NCBI GenBank assembly: GCA_030704615.1
Contig: CM060731.1
Location: forward strand, 96,082,756-96,142,755
Direction: 5' to 3'
DNA from: Takakia lepidozioides
Taxonomy: Eukaryota; Streptophyta; Takakiopsida; Takakiales; Takakiaceae
DNA length: 60,000 nt
The notes under the pieces were generated by a model. It was not told where the DNA came from, did not search any database, and saw only the letters and a program-made list of their open reading frames with translations. Numbering within the stretch: position 1 is the first letter of the stretch; each line of letters opens with the position of its first letter. Positions 21,236 to 33,568 of this stretch are shown piece after piece. A program made the translations under genes and the position numbers.

Positions 21236-24200
21236 CCTCGACAATTGAACATGACTCGGGCAACCACGGAGCTGTCGGAAGATACCATCAGTCGCTTGGT
21301 GGAAGCGGTGGTCGCCAGGACTTGCAAGGTAGGCAACTATTCTTGTGAGTTGTATCAGGAAACTGGCGCCCTGCGTAAAGGGAGTCAGTTATTGTTCGTG
21401 GATGGGATAATATCCGGAACTAACGTGTCGTTGTTGGTGGACACAGGAGCGTCGCACTCCTTCATGACGCCGGCGGCGGCGCGAAAGTTGGGACTCCCGA
21501 CAAGTGACGTGGGGGCCTCTATTGAGGTGCGTTCTGCCAAAGGAGAACCACAGTTGGCGACAAGGTTGGCGTTTGATGTTCCTCTTCAACTGGGGAGTTG
21601 GGAGGGACGTGAGAACTTCACCATCTGCGAGATCGATGGAGTGGATCTCATTTTGGGGATGACCTTTTTGAGCAAATCCGGAGCGGTCATAGATGGCCGC
21701 AAGAGAGTAGTCACGCTGCCATGTGGGAATGGTGGCGAGGTCTTACGAGTGTCGAAACGCCCAAATCCGTGGGAGGGCGAATAAACCTTCTGTCAGCAAG
21801 AGAGTGGGCCGTGGAGGAGGCACACGACCCCAGTTTTTGCTTTACATTAGAGAAGTGAAGGGAGAAGGCGATGGGGAGCCGAGCCCAGATTGGATCAAGG
21901 GGATTTTGGAGAAATACCAGGATGTGATGCCGGAGGATTTACCAAGCGGCTTGCCACCGCGAAGAGGAGTTGACCACAAGATTGAGGTGATACCGGGATC
22001 GGAACCGCCTGCCAAGGCACCCTACCGGTTGAGCCACAGGGAGTTGGTCGAGCTGAAGACTCAGCTCAAGGATCTAATGTCAAAGGGGTACATCCGGCCG
22101 AGTAAGTCACCTTACGGAGCCCCGGTGCTATTCGCAGACAAGAAGGATGGGACGCTGCGGATGTGTGTCGATTACAGGGCTCTGAATAAGGTGACTATCA
22201 AAAACCGGTACCCTTTGCCAAGGATCGACGACCTCTTCGATCGGTTGGCAGGAGCGAAGTATTTCAGCCGGATCGACTTGCGCTCCGGCTATCACCAAAT
22301 TCGGGTGGCGGAAGGAGATGAGGAGAAGACCGCGTGCAGGACAAGGTATGGTTCATATGAGTTCTTGGTGATGCCTTTTGGGCTCACCAATGCACCAGCG
22401 ACCTTTAGCACGCTGATGAACAGCCTTTTCCAGGAGTGGTTGGATGACTTTGTGATCGTGTACATCGACGACATCTTGGTGTACTCGAAAACAAAGGAGG
22501 AGCACCTGGAGCACCTCAAAAGGGTGTTCCAAAAGTTGCAGGAAGGGAAGCTGTACGCCAAAGCTTCAAAGTGCGAATTCGGGGTCACGAAAGTGGAGTT
22601 CTTGGGGCATGTGATTACACAGGATGGGATCAAAATGGATGACAGAAAGGTGAGGGCGATCTTGGACTGGGAGCCTCCGACTTCGGTCCCGGGAGTGCGA
22701 TCCTTCCTAGGACTCGCCTCCTATTACCGGAAGTATGTGAGAAATTTTGCCAAGATTGCGGGGCCGCTGTCAGACCTTCTGTGTAAATCTAAAGTCTGGG
22801 CATGGAACACCTTTTGTGGCCAAGCTTTTGCTGAATTGAAGCAGCGGATGGCGGAAGCTCCAGTCTTGAAAATCCCGGAGTTCGATCGTCCGTTCGAGAT
22901 ACATACAGATGCGTCGGACTTCGCAATTGGGGGTGTACTGATGCAAGATGGACGTCCAGTGGCTTACGAAAGTAAGAAACTGAATGAAGTGGAGCGACGG
23001 TGGCCGACGCACGAGAAAGAGATGAAGGCGGTGGTGCATTGTCTTGAGCTTTGGCGCCACTATGTTGGTTCCAACCCAGTGAAGGTGTTCACGGACAATG
23101 TCACGGTGAAGTATTTTGCCACGCAGCCCAAGTTGTCCCCAAAACAACTTAGGTGGCAAGATACTTTGGCGGTGTTCGACGTGGATATCCAGTACAAACC
23201 GGGACGAGACAACGTGGTGGCCGATGCTTTAAGTAGAAAGCACAGCTCTTGTTGGTGTACAAGGGCGAGACGGCGCTCCAAAGGAAGATCCGGAAGGCTT
23301 GCCGGAAGGATGAGCTGGCGAAGTCCGTGATGCAGGACTTGAGGATGGGGGTTAAATCGCAGTTCCACTTGCAAAATGGACTGCTCCGGTATAAGCAAAA
23401 ACGTCTCTACGTGCCGAAGGGAGGGATCAGAGATAGCCTCTTGAGAGAATGCCATGATAGCCCGCTTGCGGGCCACGGCGGAGCCAAGCGCACTGCGGCA
23501 CTCTTGAAGAAAGAGTATTTCTGGCCCAAACTGAGGGAGGAGGCAGAGGAGTATGTCAAGACATGCACCACATGCCAACAAAACCGGAGCGAGTACAAAA
23601 AGCAAGCGGGGCTGTTACAACCCTTGCCGATTCCAGAGGGGACTTGGGAAAGCGTCTCGATGGATTTCATGACTGCTATGCCGTTGTCAAAAGGATTCGA
23701 TGCAATCATGGTGGTGGTAGATAGGTTCAGTAAAATGGGCCATTTCATCCCCACCAAGGAGACGGCAACGGCGCAGGAGACATGGCGACTTTACTTCGCC
23801 CACGTCTTAAAGCATCATGGACTCCCGAAGGATATTGTCTCGGACCGCGATCCAAAGTTTACGAGTAAATTCTGGAGAGCACTTTGGAAGAAGATGGGGA
23901 CGAGGCTGAAGATGAGCACCGCCTTCCGACCTACGACCGACGGCCAAACAGAAAGGGTGAATTCCGTAGTGAAGCAGATCTTGCGGAATTACGTGTCGGC
24001 AGACCAAACAGACTGGGTGGAACACTTAGACGCGGCAGAGTTCTGTTATAATAACACAGAACACTCCGCAACGGGAGTTTCCCCTTTCGTATTGGTCTAT
24101 GGAAAAGCACCTCTGGTGCCGACAAGTTGGGCCGCCCAGGACGTTGAGGAACCGGCAGTAGCGGCGGTATTGGAAGAACGCGAGCGTTTGTTGAAGCTCG

Positions 24201-24725
24201 CAAAGTACAATATTGCCAAAGCTAGGAAACGGTATGAAAGGCAGACGAATCGGAAGCGGAGGGAAGTGAAGTTTGAGGCAGGCACAGAGGTCTGGTTGAA
24301 CATCAAGAATTTGACTACCTCCGGAAGTGAGTCCGAAGTTCGTACCTCCGTATGCGGGACCCTTTCGCATTCGGAAGGTTATGAATGAGGATGTGTATGA
24401 ATTGGAGCTGCCGGCAAACAGCAAGGTGCACCCAGTATTCCATGTCTCCTTTTTGAAGCCTTACTTCAAAGATGAAGCGCGTCCGAATCGGCATCAAGTG
24501 TTGCGTCCGCCACCTATGCTGTTGGATCATGAAAATGAACCTGAGTACGAGGTGGAGGCAATACTTAAGTCGAGGAGGTTCAGGAACCGAGAAACGGAGT
24601 ATCTCGTCAAATGGAAGGGCTATCATCATGTGGAGGCATCTTGGGTGCGTGCCTCAGAAATGGGAAACGCATCCGAGGCGGTTGCAGCTTTCGAAGGGCG
24701 ACCTCAAAAGCGGAAGAAGCGTTGA
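21236..24725 (+). pseudogene. pol: pol of chromovirus C, with chromodomain
   Basis: Protease DTGASHSFMTP is at about 21438. RT runs from about 22080, with the catalytic YIDD at 22461-22472. RNase H begins with [11 protein letters not shown] at about 22900, and the integrase HHCC finger spans about 23440-23580. The integrase core has SDRDPKF (about 23840) and GQTERVNSVVK (about 23940). The chromodomain EYLVKWKGYHHVEASW lies near 24597-24645, with a basic tail to the stop at 24723-24725. Relative to A and D, bases are missing near 21754 and 21826 (one each), near 23240 (two) and near 24314 (two). Open stretches are 21723-23330 and 23249-24388. A chromodomain suggests targeting to marked chromatin, as known for chromoviruses. 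Confidence 0.94.
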
Positions 24726-25631
24726 TGGGGACATCAACCTTGGAGCGTGGGGGAGGAAATGCATGCTTAGCCCGGCTTAGCTAGCTTAGGAATCCGATTA
24801 CAAAAACTTGTATTGTACAAAAATTTGTTATAAAGGAAATGGGTTCCAAATGTTGTGCGTCCTATTTTGTTTGGAATGGTGATGCATGGTATGGTTGGCT
24901 AGTGTGTAGAATGCATGCTAGCTTATAAAAATGGGAGAGATAAATTGGGTTAATCGTGTATTTGCGTAGTGCCGAAATCGGGTGACCCCCATCCAAGGGG
25001 CAAGGAAACTTGCGACTTCTTTGGGAGTTCACGTGCTAGTGCGCACCTGGCGTGTGCGCGTACTATAACTGCGCTACCGAGGGGGTTGCCTTGTAGTGTG
25101 GGCTAACGCGGAAGCTACGTGCTTCCGTTCACGTACTATAATCGTGTAGCCTCGGGACGAAGTCGTAGTGCGGCTTCTGCGTGTTCCCGTACCTCAGGCT
25201 AGCATTCCAAGGCGGACCCAATTGCAGTGATTGGGGCGCACGGTTGGTTCAAGGCTATCTTCCTAGTCAAAGAGGGTTCCAGGTGAACCCTTGCTCAAGG
25301 TGATGCCAAAAGCGGCCTCATGAGCGATCGCAAGCAATGTTGTTGCAGTAAGGCGATTCGATCCTCGGGGAGGATCGTTCCTTGGCCTTGAAGTAGGCCA
25401 AGAAGAGTGCACTGGGAGGAGCTGGAGAGGCTCCACCCTTGGCCGGGACTTGGAGGAAGTCGGCCGAACTAGCTAGTGGAGAGTAGAGTCAAGTGTGGGG
25501 TTTGGTTCTTTGCCATGGGATGCCATGGTACGGAAACGAACTCCTTGATGTGGGACGCCACAACTTGGATGTTCGTTTCTACAAAATGGACAAGTCGATG
25601 AGGACATCGACTCCCTGTTGGTAGGGGTGTA

Positions 25632-26341
25632 TGTCGCGGCCCTTTGCCTTGAGGGCAGGGGGGTCGGGACACACGAGGGGCTGGGGGCAGCGGCAGCGAT
25701 AGGTATGGGGGGGCTGAAGCACCCTTGAGTGCCCAAGGCACTCAGGGAAGCGGAGGCGCTCACTAGGTGGAGCCCCGCACACCGGGTTGCGGTGGGGGTG
25801 GCTCCACAAGGGGTGGTGGTAGCTTAGCGGGACTTAGTGGGGGTGGCATAGGACTCACCATGGGGGCGGAGACCTCGTGGTGGGAGTCGTGGGGAGTCTT
25901 GGGACTCATCACGGTCCATAGGGGCCGTGGTGAGTGGGCCAAGACTCACCGCGACTCATCACCGGGAGTCGAGGGTTTTCGTGGTGGTTCGCCATAAAAT
26001 GGCATGGCTGGTTGTGAAACCCCCGCGGACAGCTACAGAAGTATATATAAGGGGAGTAGTGACCCCGAGAACGGTGCAAGCCCGTTGGTGACCAAAAACT
26101 AGTGAGTAAGCGAGCGAGCCGGAAAGCGACCAAAGAGTGGGGAGCTGTTCCGGACTGCCATCTACCAAAGGGAATTCTCTTAGTCCCAAATAGGTGGAGG
26201 GTGTAGTGGGAAGCGAAGGGGGACCGTTATGTCCCGGTGAGCAGCCGAAGCTCCAAGTTGGCCCGGTTGGGAGTCAGGCGCGCGCATCAAAGCGAGTAAC
26301 TATGACTTGAAGGGGAGCTTACGGAAGTGAGGTGCGCGACA
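25632..26341 (+). repeat. 3' LTR of chromovirus C
   Basis: 710 bp. The bases before it (TTGGTAGGGGTGTA) are the likely polypurine tract. The preceding 24726-25631 is the conserved non-coding 3' region, with no gene seen. Confidence 0.95.
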
Positions 26342-26346
26342 ATATC

Positions 26347-27960
26347 TCTAAGCACTCAGCCCGCTCAGAACAATCAGTCATGACCAACAGCTAGTGAATC
26401 ATGGTTGTGCTTCCTATTTGTATTTCTTCTTGCCTTCATGTTAGCAATTTACCTTACTGTGTATACTAAAGCATCAGATTGCTTCAGTATCTACCAGGTT
26501 CCATTCACTCATCCATTCATTCCACAACTTCACTCATGTGTCTCTACACAGTGTGATTGTATTAGATTATGATTTATCAAGTATCAGGCCAATGCCATGG
26601 TGTCTCTAATCTGCCCTACAATATCACTATAGCTTTGCATGTAACAAACATCTACTGTTCATCTTTCCTCCTTCACCGTGCTCTCCATCCTTGCTTACCC
26701 GTTTTTGCACTCCGCCTGATCTCCTCTCAAGCACTTCACAAGAAGCGCTCCCCGTGAAGTGATCCCCTACCTGGTGCTGCTATGCCTAATCTACCTGCAA
26801 GCTGTTCCAACCGCCTAACTAACTAACTGTCACCCCTGAAGTAACACGTTCCCTCTGCAGATGTCGTTCCCACACAGTAGTTCCCTGCTAATGATAACCG
26901 TTCCCTCCGTGCGCTGTGACGGGCTGTGCCAAACTGTGTTGGGCTGTGATTGTGCCGAGCTGTGATTGGCTATGTAAAGCCCCTTTCAATTTGTAATGAG
27001 AGCTCGGTCTAGGTGGATGGGCAACTCAGATCTGCCATGGACTGCAGGCCCACTAGTTTGACCATTCAGGGTTCATGTCTTCTTGACCTTACCTCTCGTT
27101 TTTATCCATCTCTCATCACCCTTTCTCCCTCTTTCACTTTTTCTTTCTCTCACTCTCTTTTTCTCCTTTGTGTGTGATTCCCTCACTTTTCCACAACAAC
27201 ACGTCTACGATGCAATGCAATGCACATCCAGCCAGGCATCCAGTGCATCCATCATTGAAGTCAACCTTGGTCACACAAGAGATAATCTGCCCCTCTGTTA
27301 GTCTTTTTCTCTCTCTCTTTCCAGTGACTGGTCCTTGCACTACCTTTCCCCAAGTGTATCCTGTTTGGTCAAGGTGCTTCACTACCCTTCTACAGATCTC
27401 AAATCACACCCCCTGTCAGCTCTCTTTTTCTCCTCAACTGCGAACTTCAGTCATTCATATGTTTGGAACACCTCTACAAATCAGATCCACACCCCAAAAC
27501 AGTATTGACCTTCCTTCCCATCCACATCATCCCTTCTCAAGGATCTAGCATCCAGGGCCGCCTTGTTTTGCTGGCTGAAGACACAAAAATAAGGAAAAGG
27601 AACACAACAACAGCAACCATCCTAACCCTGAGATGAGATATCCCTGTCCCCTCTCATTTTCCTAATGACAGTGAAACAACAGGTGCATCCATCTCCACAT
27701 CATCCTGGTTTGAATTCCAGTGCCTCCATTCCATTCTCCAAAAGCTCTCCACTCCTCACATTTTTGTCCCTTTCTATAGAAACAAGAGACAGTTCCAAAA
27801 ACTTCACACAATCATTCCTAAGTGCCCAAAAAAGGAAGCCGACACTCTTCGAACTTATCTGTCTTATACTCATTGAAGCGGTGGGTCTGCCTGTCAAGAA
27901 GGCACCTTGTCATCTCCCTCGTCAGCCATTTCCGACGTCTCTTCTTATCGTGATTCCAGT
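26347..27960. other. Unassigned region, no gene recognised
   Basis: About 1.6 kb without a coding frame I can assign. It is pyrimidine-rich from about 27090 to 27560 (runs of CTCTCTTTCTC). A block at 26920-26965 repeats GGGCTGTG/GAGCTGTG words. It should be the far side of the C target, so it may include degraded hAT 3' sequence, but I could not show this. Confidence 0.5.
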
Positions 27961-27975
27961 CCTCATTAAGGCATG

Positions 27976-28080
27976 CAGCGTAGCTACGGCGTGAGCCCAG
28001 CCCCGTGAGCCTGGGAGCTGAGCTCACGTTTAGGGTGCAAAGCGTGAGCTGAGCTCACGCTTCAAGGAAGCGTGAGCGGC
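27976..28080. repeat. Palindromic GTGAGC-rich end, candidate terminus of element F
   Basis: Multiple GTGAGC/GCTCAC words occur in both orientations. A perfect inverted repeat at 28040-28062 has 11-bp arms AAGCGTGAGCT around a single G. The analogous ends of element E are rich in ATGAGC words. It lies about 330 bp beyond the stop codon of the F transposase, as the E terminus lies about 750 bp beyond its own. The exact boundary and target duplication were not found. Confidence 0.45.
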
Positions 28081-28394
28081 ACAAATTTGCTGGAGAAGCA
28101 GGTCCTATAGGCGAGGATAGCAAGAAGAGGGCCTATTACCGTGGACAAAACAAAGGGGGCCACCATGCACCATGTCTACAATGCCTGCACAAAAAGAGCA
28201 ATATGAAAATATGGCAGAATAGAGCTCAGAATGATTGACACACTCTATTTCAATTCACAGATAGACGCTTACAATGAATGGCATGTGCATTTGCCCTGGT
28301 TCCGGGAACGAAATGTATGTGTTTGTCCTAAATGCAAAGTCTTCACACGGTAACCTTGAAACCAGTATGGGAAGTGGGCATGGCTCGTATATGT

Positions 28395-31300
28395 TCAAAG
28401 AGAATTTGGCTGAGCCCTACGTGAGGTGTCCCACTGCAGAAGGGTGATGACTTCTCCGTAGCCTAGTGTGGCTTGGTGAATGAATTGGTCTCTCTTACCG
28501 TCGCAACACATAATTACAAGGTATATGTAATATTGATGCTTGCAGGGGACCCACTTCCCTCTCATGCCGAGAGCGCCCTCACGCATCGTTACAAAATCCG
28601 GACAAGTGCAAGTAGGGAAATTCCCCACGGTAACCTGATATTCTTTGCCATGAAGAATTGAGCCAATAGACAGCACTGTGTAAATCCGTCCATACCCCGG
28701 GGCAGGGACTTCGGTGATACGAGCCACCCGAGCCTGCAAAATTCTAGCCGATTCCATCTTGCATTCGTGATCTGCACCCGAAGCGACACGACGCACTGTT
28801 TTTCCATCTCTTTTTGTTGGGTGGGAGTCGGCACCGGGTGGAGGCATTGCCGGAGCTTGTGGCACATCTGTGCCGACAGTGCACAAGGGCACCACTCGGG
28901 ATCGTGCAAGACAAAACCCTCCCTCCTCCAGCATGCTTATCTCGGTTGTTGACAGCGACGTCCCAAGTTTCACAGGCCAAATTGCGGGGGGAGGGGGTTT
29001 CATTATCACCGAAGGACAAACTGTTCCCTTGACGCATCGTGCCATATCGTCTGGGCAGAACCAGAACTTGTGGTCCTTTGACTCCCCACTATGATAAGGT
29101 CGGAACAACCCTGTGAATGTTGGAGCTGGAGTCCCCCTGGAGCCTTTGCATATTTTTGATTTGCATTTCTTGAAAGAGGGGGTCCGAATTGCCATGCAAG
29201 CAACTCTAGATCCTGGTGGGGTGCGTTCTATATGCCACTCACTATCAATGCAATCAGATTCCTGCACCATGGCCACCACCTCCTCCAATGGGATTCCTGC
29301 TGCTGTGCTTGCATGTTCTGCACCTGCTCCACAGGAGGAGGACCCACCTGGGAAGGGGCCGGCACAGGACTTAGTCTGCACTGGAGACACCTTTGGCACA
29401 GAGAAATTGACCCTGTCTGGGCGATGGGAATCTCCATCTGAACCTGGAAGAGTGTTCAATTTCCTTTTGCATGATCCAAATCTTTCCTCGCCTTCCAAAT
29501 GAGGGAGCCTGGATTGCAATGGGGAGCCTTCAGTGCACTTGTTCAGAGCTTTGGCCATCTTGGATGGGTCTCCAGACCTACTCGCAGCCCTTAGCATCAA
29601 CAAAGTCGAACGGGGCCCTTGCCTCCACCCCGTCCCATCAGAAAATTGCGGTACCTGGTTTGTTGTGTGAGTGCCCGCACCATGTCATCAGCAGTGGCCA
29701 CATACAAGTCACGACTTGCTTTGGTAGATTGCTGCATCCAGGAGTCTCCGCCAAATTACAGGATGGCATGTCGGCCAAGTCCTCCAAGGACATTTCTTGC
29801 ATGAGGCATTGCATGGAAATGTGAGGAACGAAAGGAAATGGAAGAGGTTCTTCAAGCGACAATCCAAGAACCCCAAATGAAGAGGCATGTTGCAAAATTT
29901 CTGATTTTGGGATTCGAGAGGCTTACCGTCGTCATGAAAGCTCCCCACTGTCTGTATCTGAAGTGCCAGAAAACCAACCAGTCCTCCAACTCCTTCAGGT
30001 GGATACCAGTAGCAGCACCAGAGGAGAACCACCAAGCCCGGATTGCTTGGTAAGTGCTCTCAGCTTCTCCCATTGAGTTGGCATTTTTGTACTTGAGACA
30101 GAGCCTTCTGTGCTCCAACTGAAGGTCAGGGCGAATGCACCGCTTTGTATGACGTGCCAGAGATTGACTCCAATGGAAGAGGCATGTGCGCTCCCTATTT
30201 TCCATTGGGACCTTAGGATCCCCCGAACCAAACACGCGTCGCACTGCATTGAAATTTGCCTGTGCACTATCAGCCATGAAGCCCGCAAAATTTGTCTTCT
30301 GTATTCCGTTGCGCTGCATGACGGCCAGGAGCGAATTCCACATGAGCATCTGGGATTCAGTGTCCTCCGACTGCATATCACAAATTGCTATTGAGAGCAC
30401 ACATTGGTACGCTGGATCATACACATGGCACGCCATGGTTGTCCAACCCTTGACCCGTTTGCAGTGATCAAACATCAACCAACATTTAGCCAAATCTCCT
30501 CCAGGTTGCATTCGGCGGACAATGCTAACACCACTGCCTTCGCCCACTGCGGACATCTTGAACAAATAAACCTTGGATGAGCCCTGGCCAGGGAAGATAC
30601 TGTTTTGAATGAATTCATAGCGACTTCTCCGTTTGAGGTCCATAATGTTGTCCATGAACCCAGCATTGCCTGTGCCGACTCTGAGTGCATTCACCTGGTT
30701 TCGAATATTGGGAGAGCTCAACACGGAGAAATGGTCCATCACTGCATCAAGCGAATCTGCATCCAGCATTGGCTGTGTCGAGTCCCCTTCACCCAATATG
30801 TGTTTTTCCAGGAAAGCCTTGCTAGCTGCAAGCGCTATAGCAGAAGGTGTTGCAGAAGGGGCATTGTGGAACTCCTACTTCAGCAGATTTCTAGCGATGT
30901 CCACGCTATCCCTACAACTTCCTTTGGACACAGGATGCTCGTGTGCACCCATATGAATGCAGGCACGAGTCATTGTTTTGCACCGGTGTGCCACCTGGTA
31001 CATACGAGCGTGGCACACAGAAACACAGGACGGGGAAAGTTTGCAGAACCTGCACACAAAAGTATTGGTCTTGGGAGGGGCAAGTCCTGGGGTGAAAGGA
31101 TTCAATGGCACACCTTCCCACTCACTCTCGTTTGGTTGAGCGTTGTTTCTCAGGCGAGGGCAAGTTATATTCAGGCACTTGCAATGCCCAACGCAAACCG
31201 ACCTTCGAAATTTCAATCCAATGTCGTTGTGGATGTTTGACGTTTTTGTCCTGCACCAAGGGTGTCCGTCATGTTTCTTGTCCATGTCCTGCAGAAGCCC

Positions 31301-31890
31301 AGCCAGTCCATTGGAAGACGTGGGAGGGTTGAGCTCAAACAAGATGTCCCCATCAAACTCTGCTGGCACGTATTGAACCCGCTGCACACGAAGGGACTCC
31401 CAATCAACAAAACGCAGCTCGCTCTTGCACCCAGGCACCCCTGCGAGGGCTTTCAATTTTGGAATGACACTTGTTATCTCTTGCGATTCGGATTCATCCA
31501 AGAATGGAGTCTGCACTGGCGGAGGAATCTCAGAAACATCCTCCGAGGACGAGTCTGAAAGAGTCACGAATGTAGTGGATGTGCTCACCTCTTTTTTCAC
31601 ATGAACTGTGCCCTTCTGCTGCACGCCGATGCTGCAGTTCCAGGGGTAATGACTGATCCTGCTGATTGTCTTCTCTCTTTTCCAAGGACACGGTATGTGC
31701 CTGGAAGGACTCTCCACTTCCTTCCACACTCGCCAACCAATGGTTTCTCCAAATGTCCAGAATCCAAATTCCCATCCTCGTCGTACACCTCCTTTTGAAC
31801 AAGCAGAGAACCCAATTCCAGTGGGAACACTGTAACCAGCTCATCCTCATGAACAACTGCAAACCCATCGTCGTCTGCAGTGGCAGTCAT
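28395..31890 (-). pseudogene. Element F transposase (MULE-like DDE with SWIM finger), decayed
   Basis: A diverged relative of the intact E transposase, alignable by eye along its length. N-terminal region MTATADDD from 31890, with KWRVLPGTYRV. The Cys/His-rich module has MDKKHDGHPWC, then CVGHCKCLNITC and FVCRFCKLSPSCVSVC. The DDE region has MFDHCKR, FMADSAQANF, and CLFH in place of CGFH. C-terminal SWIM finger is CTCPDF...PCKH (CxC...CxH, about 28520-28600). A splice donor GTAAGC near 29925 and acceptor near 29806 sit exactly where E has its only intron. Decay: an in-frame TAG (30877-30875), a frameshift near 31700, and frameshifts around 29600-29760 in the last exon. MULE-type assignment is inferred from the D/D/CxxH spacing plus SWIM. 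Confidence 0.8.
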
Positions 31891-32820
31891 TGGAAGACTA
31901 CCTGCATTGGAATGAAATGTGCTAGTCTATCTCTGTCCTTGGACTTGTTTTCCTACGCTGACCAAAACTTTCGATTCACAACGGAATCCCCGATTTGATA
32001 GCCCGCAATTCTGGAAAGGGGATCCACCACAAAAAAATTGAGGTCAACAAGGGTAGCAGTAACCCAAAGGCTGCGGTCGATGCATCAGAAGGATGCAAGA
32101 ATGACATGCACTGAACTTCGGAGATAACCACGCTGAGAGACACCAACTAGAAAAACTGTTTTCAAATAAAGAAGGCCACAAGAAGCCGTGCTGTTTTTGG
32201 ATGAAAAACAAACCCTGAACATGACATGAAACCATCCTTTATGGAAAGACGGCAAAAACCCTGGAGAGCAGTAAACAGGAAGACCCCGAATGTAATGAGG
32301 TCGTGCCGTGCCAGAAGAGCACAGCACAAACACTGACACTCCAAGAGTCACCTCGCACGGATGTGTGCAACACAAGATCATTTTCCGACACAACCTTTAT
32401 ACCGAATGACCCCATGGCGACGATGACGGCAAAATGCACAGCACAGGGCAGGCAGTACGAAACACGTGGATGCATATGTGAAGCACAACATTTATGGGGA
32501 ATCTGCAAGAACTACTCCAAATTGAACTAGCATTAGATTTGTGCGGCACTTCCGAATTTGAAACCATTCCAGAAGGCCGCCATATATTGGCAGGCGGCGA
32601 AGTACATCTGACATATATCACAAGTACATGCAACGTATGCACATATTTTCTGGCACTTTATTTCTTGAATAATACAAAGACGCCGAAATGGATGAATTCC
32701 GTTCGCACACAATAACAACACCCGCATCCAAATACGGTTGACAATGTCCTATTTTGATTTTGGTTACATGCAATAGCAACCCTTGTTGCAAACGTCAAAC
32801 TGGAGAGCTCTAGAGGCATC
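31891..32820. other. Intergenic region between the divergent F genes
   Basis: About 930 bp with no gene or tandem array recognised. Because the F transposase points left and the next ORF points right, both promoters should be here. Unlike the same position in E there is no repeat array. Confidence 0.5.
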
Positions 32821-33264
32821 GTGGGGAGCCCTTGTTTCCAGCGGAGGAGGAAGAGAAGGAAATCATTGTACTTCACGAGCTCTAGAAACAGGAATAGAGC
32901 CAGATATAGAATGAGGATGGAAAGAGTGGCCGAAGAGGAAAAGGCGGAAGAAGAGGGCAAAGAGACAAGTTCGGCGATGGAAGAGCAGGAATCCGGGGAA
33001 GACCAGCAGCCTGCCATAGTTCCAAGAACAGATGAGGAGGACACTGCATCCGAGGGAGAGGCAGACGCCGAAGATGATGTTGACGCTGGCCTCACGAAGA
33101 ACCTAATAGTGGAAGAGAGGATGGGGGAGATGCTCCAGAACACGAGAGGCGTGGAGAGCAGTCCGAAGCGCAAAGGGTCCCCGGCGATTGGGGAGTCTTC
33201 TGGAGCAGCCAAAAAAAAGGTTCAATCTTTGGAACCCATCTTTGTGCTTCATTTGCTGATGTGA
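32821..33264 (+). CDS. Acidic, charged protein of unknown function beside F
   Basis: A 147-codon open frame: a short basic N-terminus (RRRKRRK, a possible nuclear signal), then a Glu/Ser/Asp-rich stretch (EEEKAEEEGKE, EDTASEGEADAEDD), then PKRKGSP and AAKKK. I recognise no domain. Charged low-complexity stretches like this also begin gene M2 in element E, and both are divergent from a transposase, so this may be the first exon of an F partner gene that continues into the N gap. It could equally be a standalone host ORF. Confidence 0.4.
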   Translation: MGSPCFQRRRKRRKSLYFTSSRNRNRARYRMRMERVAEEEKAEEEGKETSSAMEEQESGEDQQPAIVPRTDEEDTASEGEADAEDDVDAGLTKNLIVEERMGEMLQNTRGVESSPKRKGSPAIGESSGAAKKKVQSLEPIFVLHLLM

Positions 33265-33463
33265 ACCCAAGTTGAGATTCTATGTTGATATGAACATAGA
33301 CTGCACACGGCATCTCTGCAGGTTGCATCAACCGCGAACAAGAAGCTCAAAAAGTGTAGCCAAAACGGCCAAATTGGGCACTGTTTGAGCACACCTTGTC
33401 TTTGTTTTTCCCCTGTGAAATTCGGCAATACAGGGCAGGTCTCGGAGGTTCAATCATCAGTTG

Positions 33464-33513
33464 CATGGCAGCTCAAACAGTGTGCGTTGCCGCACACTGT
33501 TTGAGCTGCCATG
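33464..33513. repeat. Perfect 23-bp inverted repeat with 4-nt loop
   Basis: Arms CATGGCAGCTCAAACAGTGTGCG and the exact complement, at 33464-33486 and 33491-33513, with loop TTGC. The word CACTGTTTGAGC also appears singly at about 33379. It lies 56 bp before the assembly gap. It could be the tip of a foldback element or the cause of the gap. Confidence 0.95.
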
Positions 33514-33568
33514 TCATTGCACTTGTCATCTGAAAATTGGCCACATAGGGTTCGATTTCGTGGTTGAA

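Larger units (their letters stand above)
19398..26341 (+). mobile_element. Chromovirus C: complete Ty3/gypsy LTR retrotransposon
   Basis: 6,944 bp, plus strand, with perfect target duplication ATATC at 19393-19397 and 26342-26346. LTRs are 716 and 710 bp and differ by a few substitutions and indels, including 9 bases missing from the 3' LTR near 26265. The same family as A, B and D. It carries the full domain order, but at least five small deletions break the polyprotein. Confidence 0.97.

Noticed and set aside
27083-27548. ORFs in the pyrimidine-rich region, including a leucine/phenylalanine-rich segment like a membrane helix
   Set aside because: The hydrophobic run is the translation of a CT-rich tract; no domain, no splice context, and no counterpart seen.
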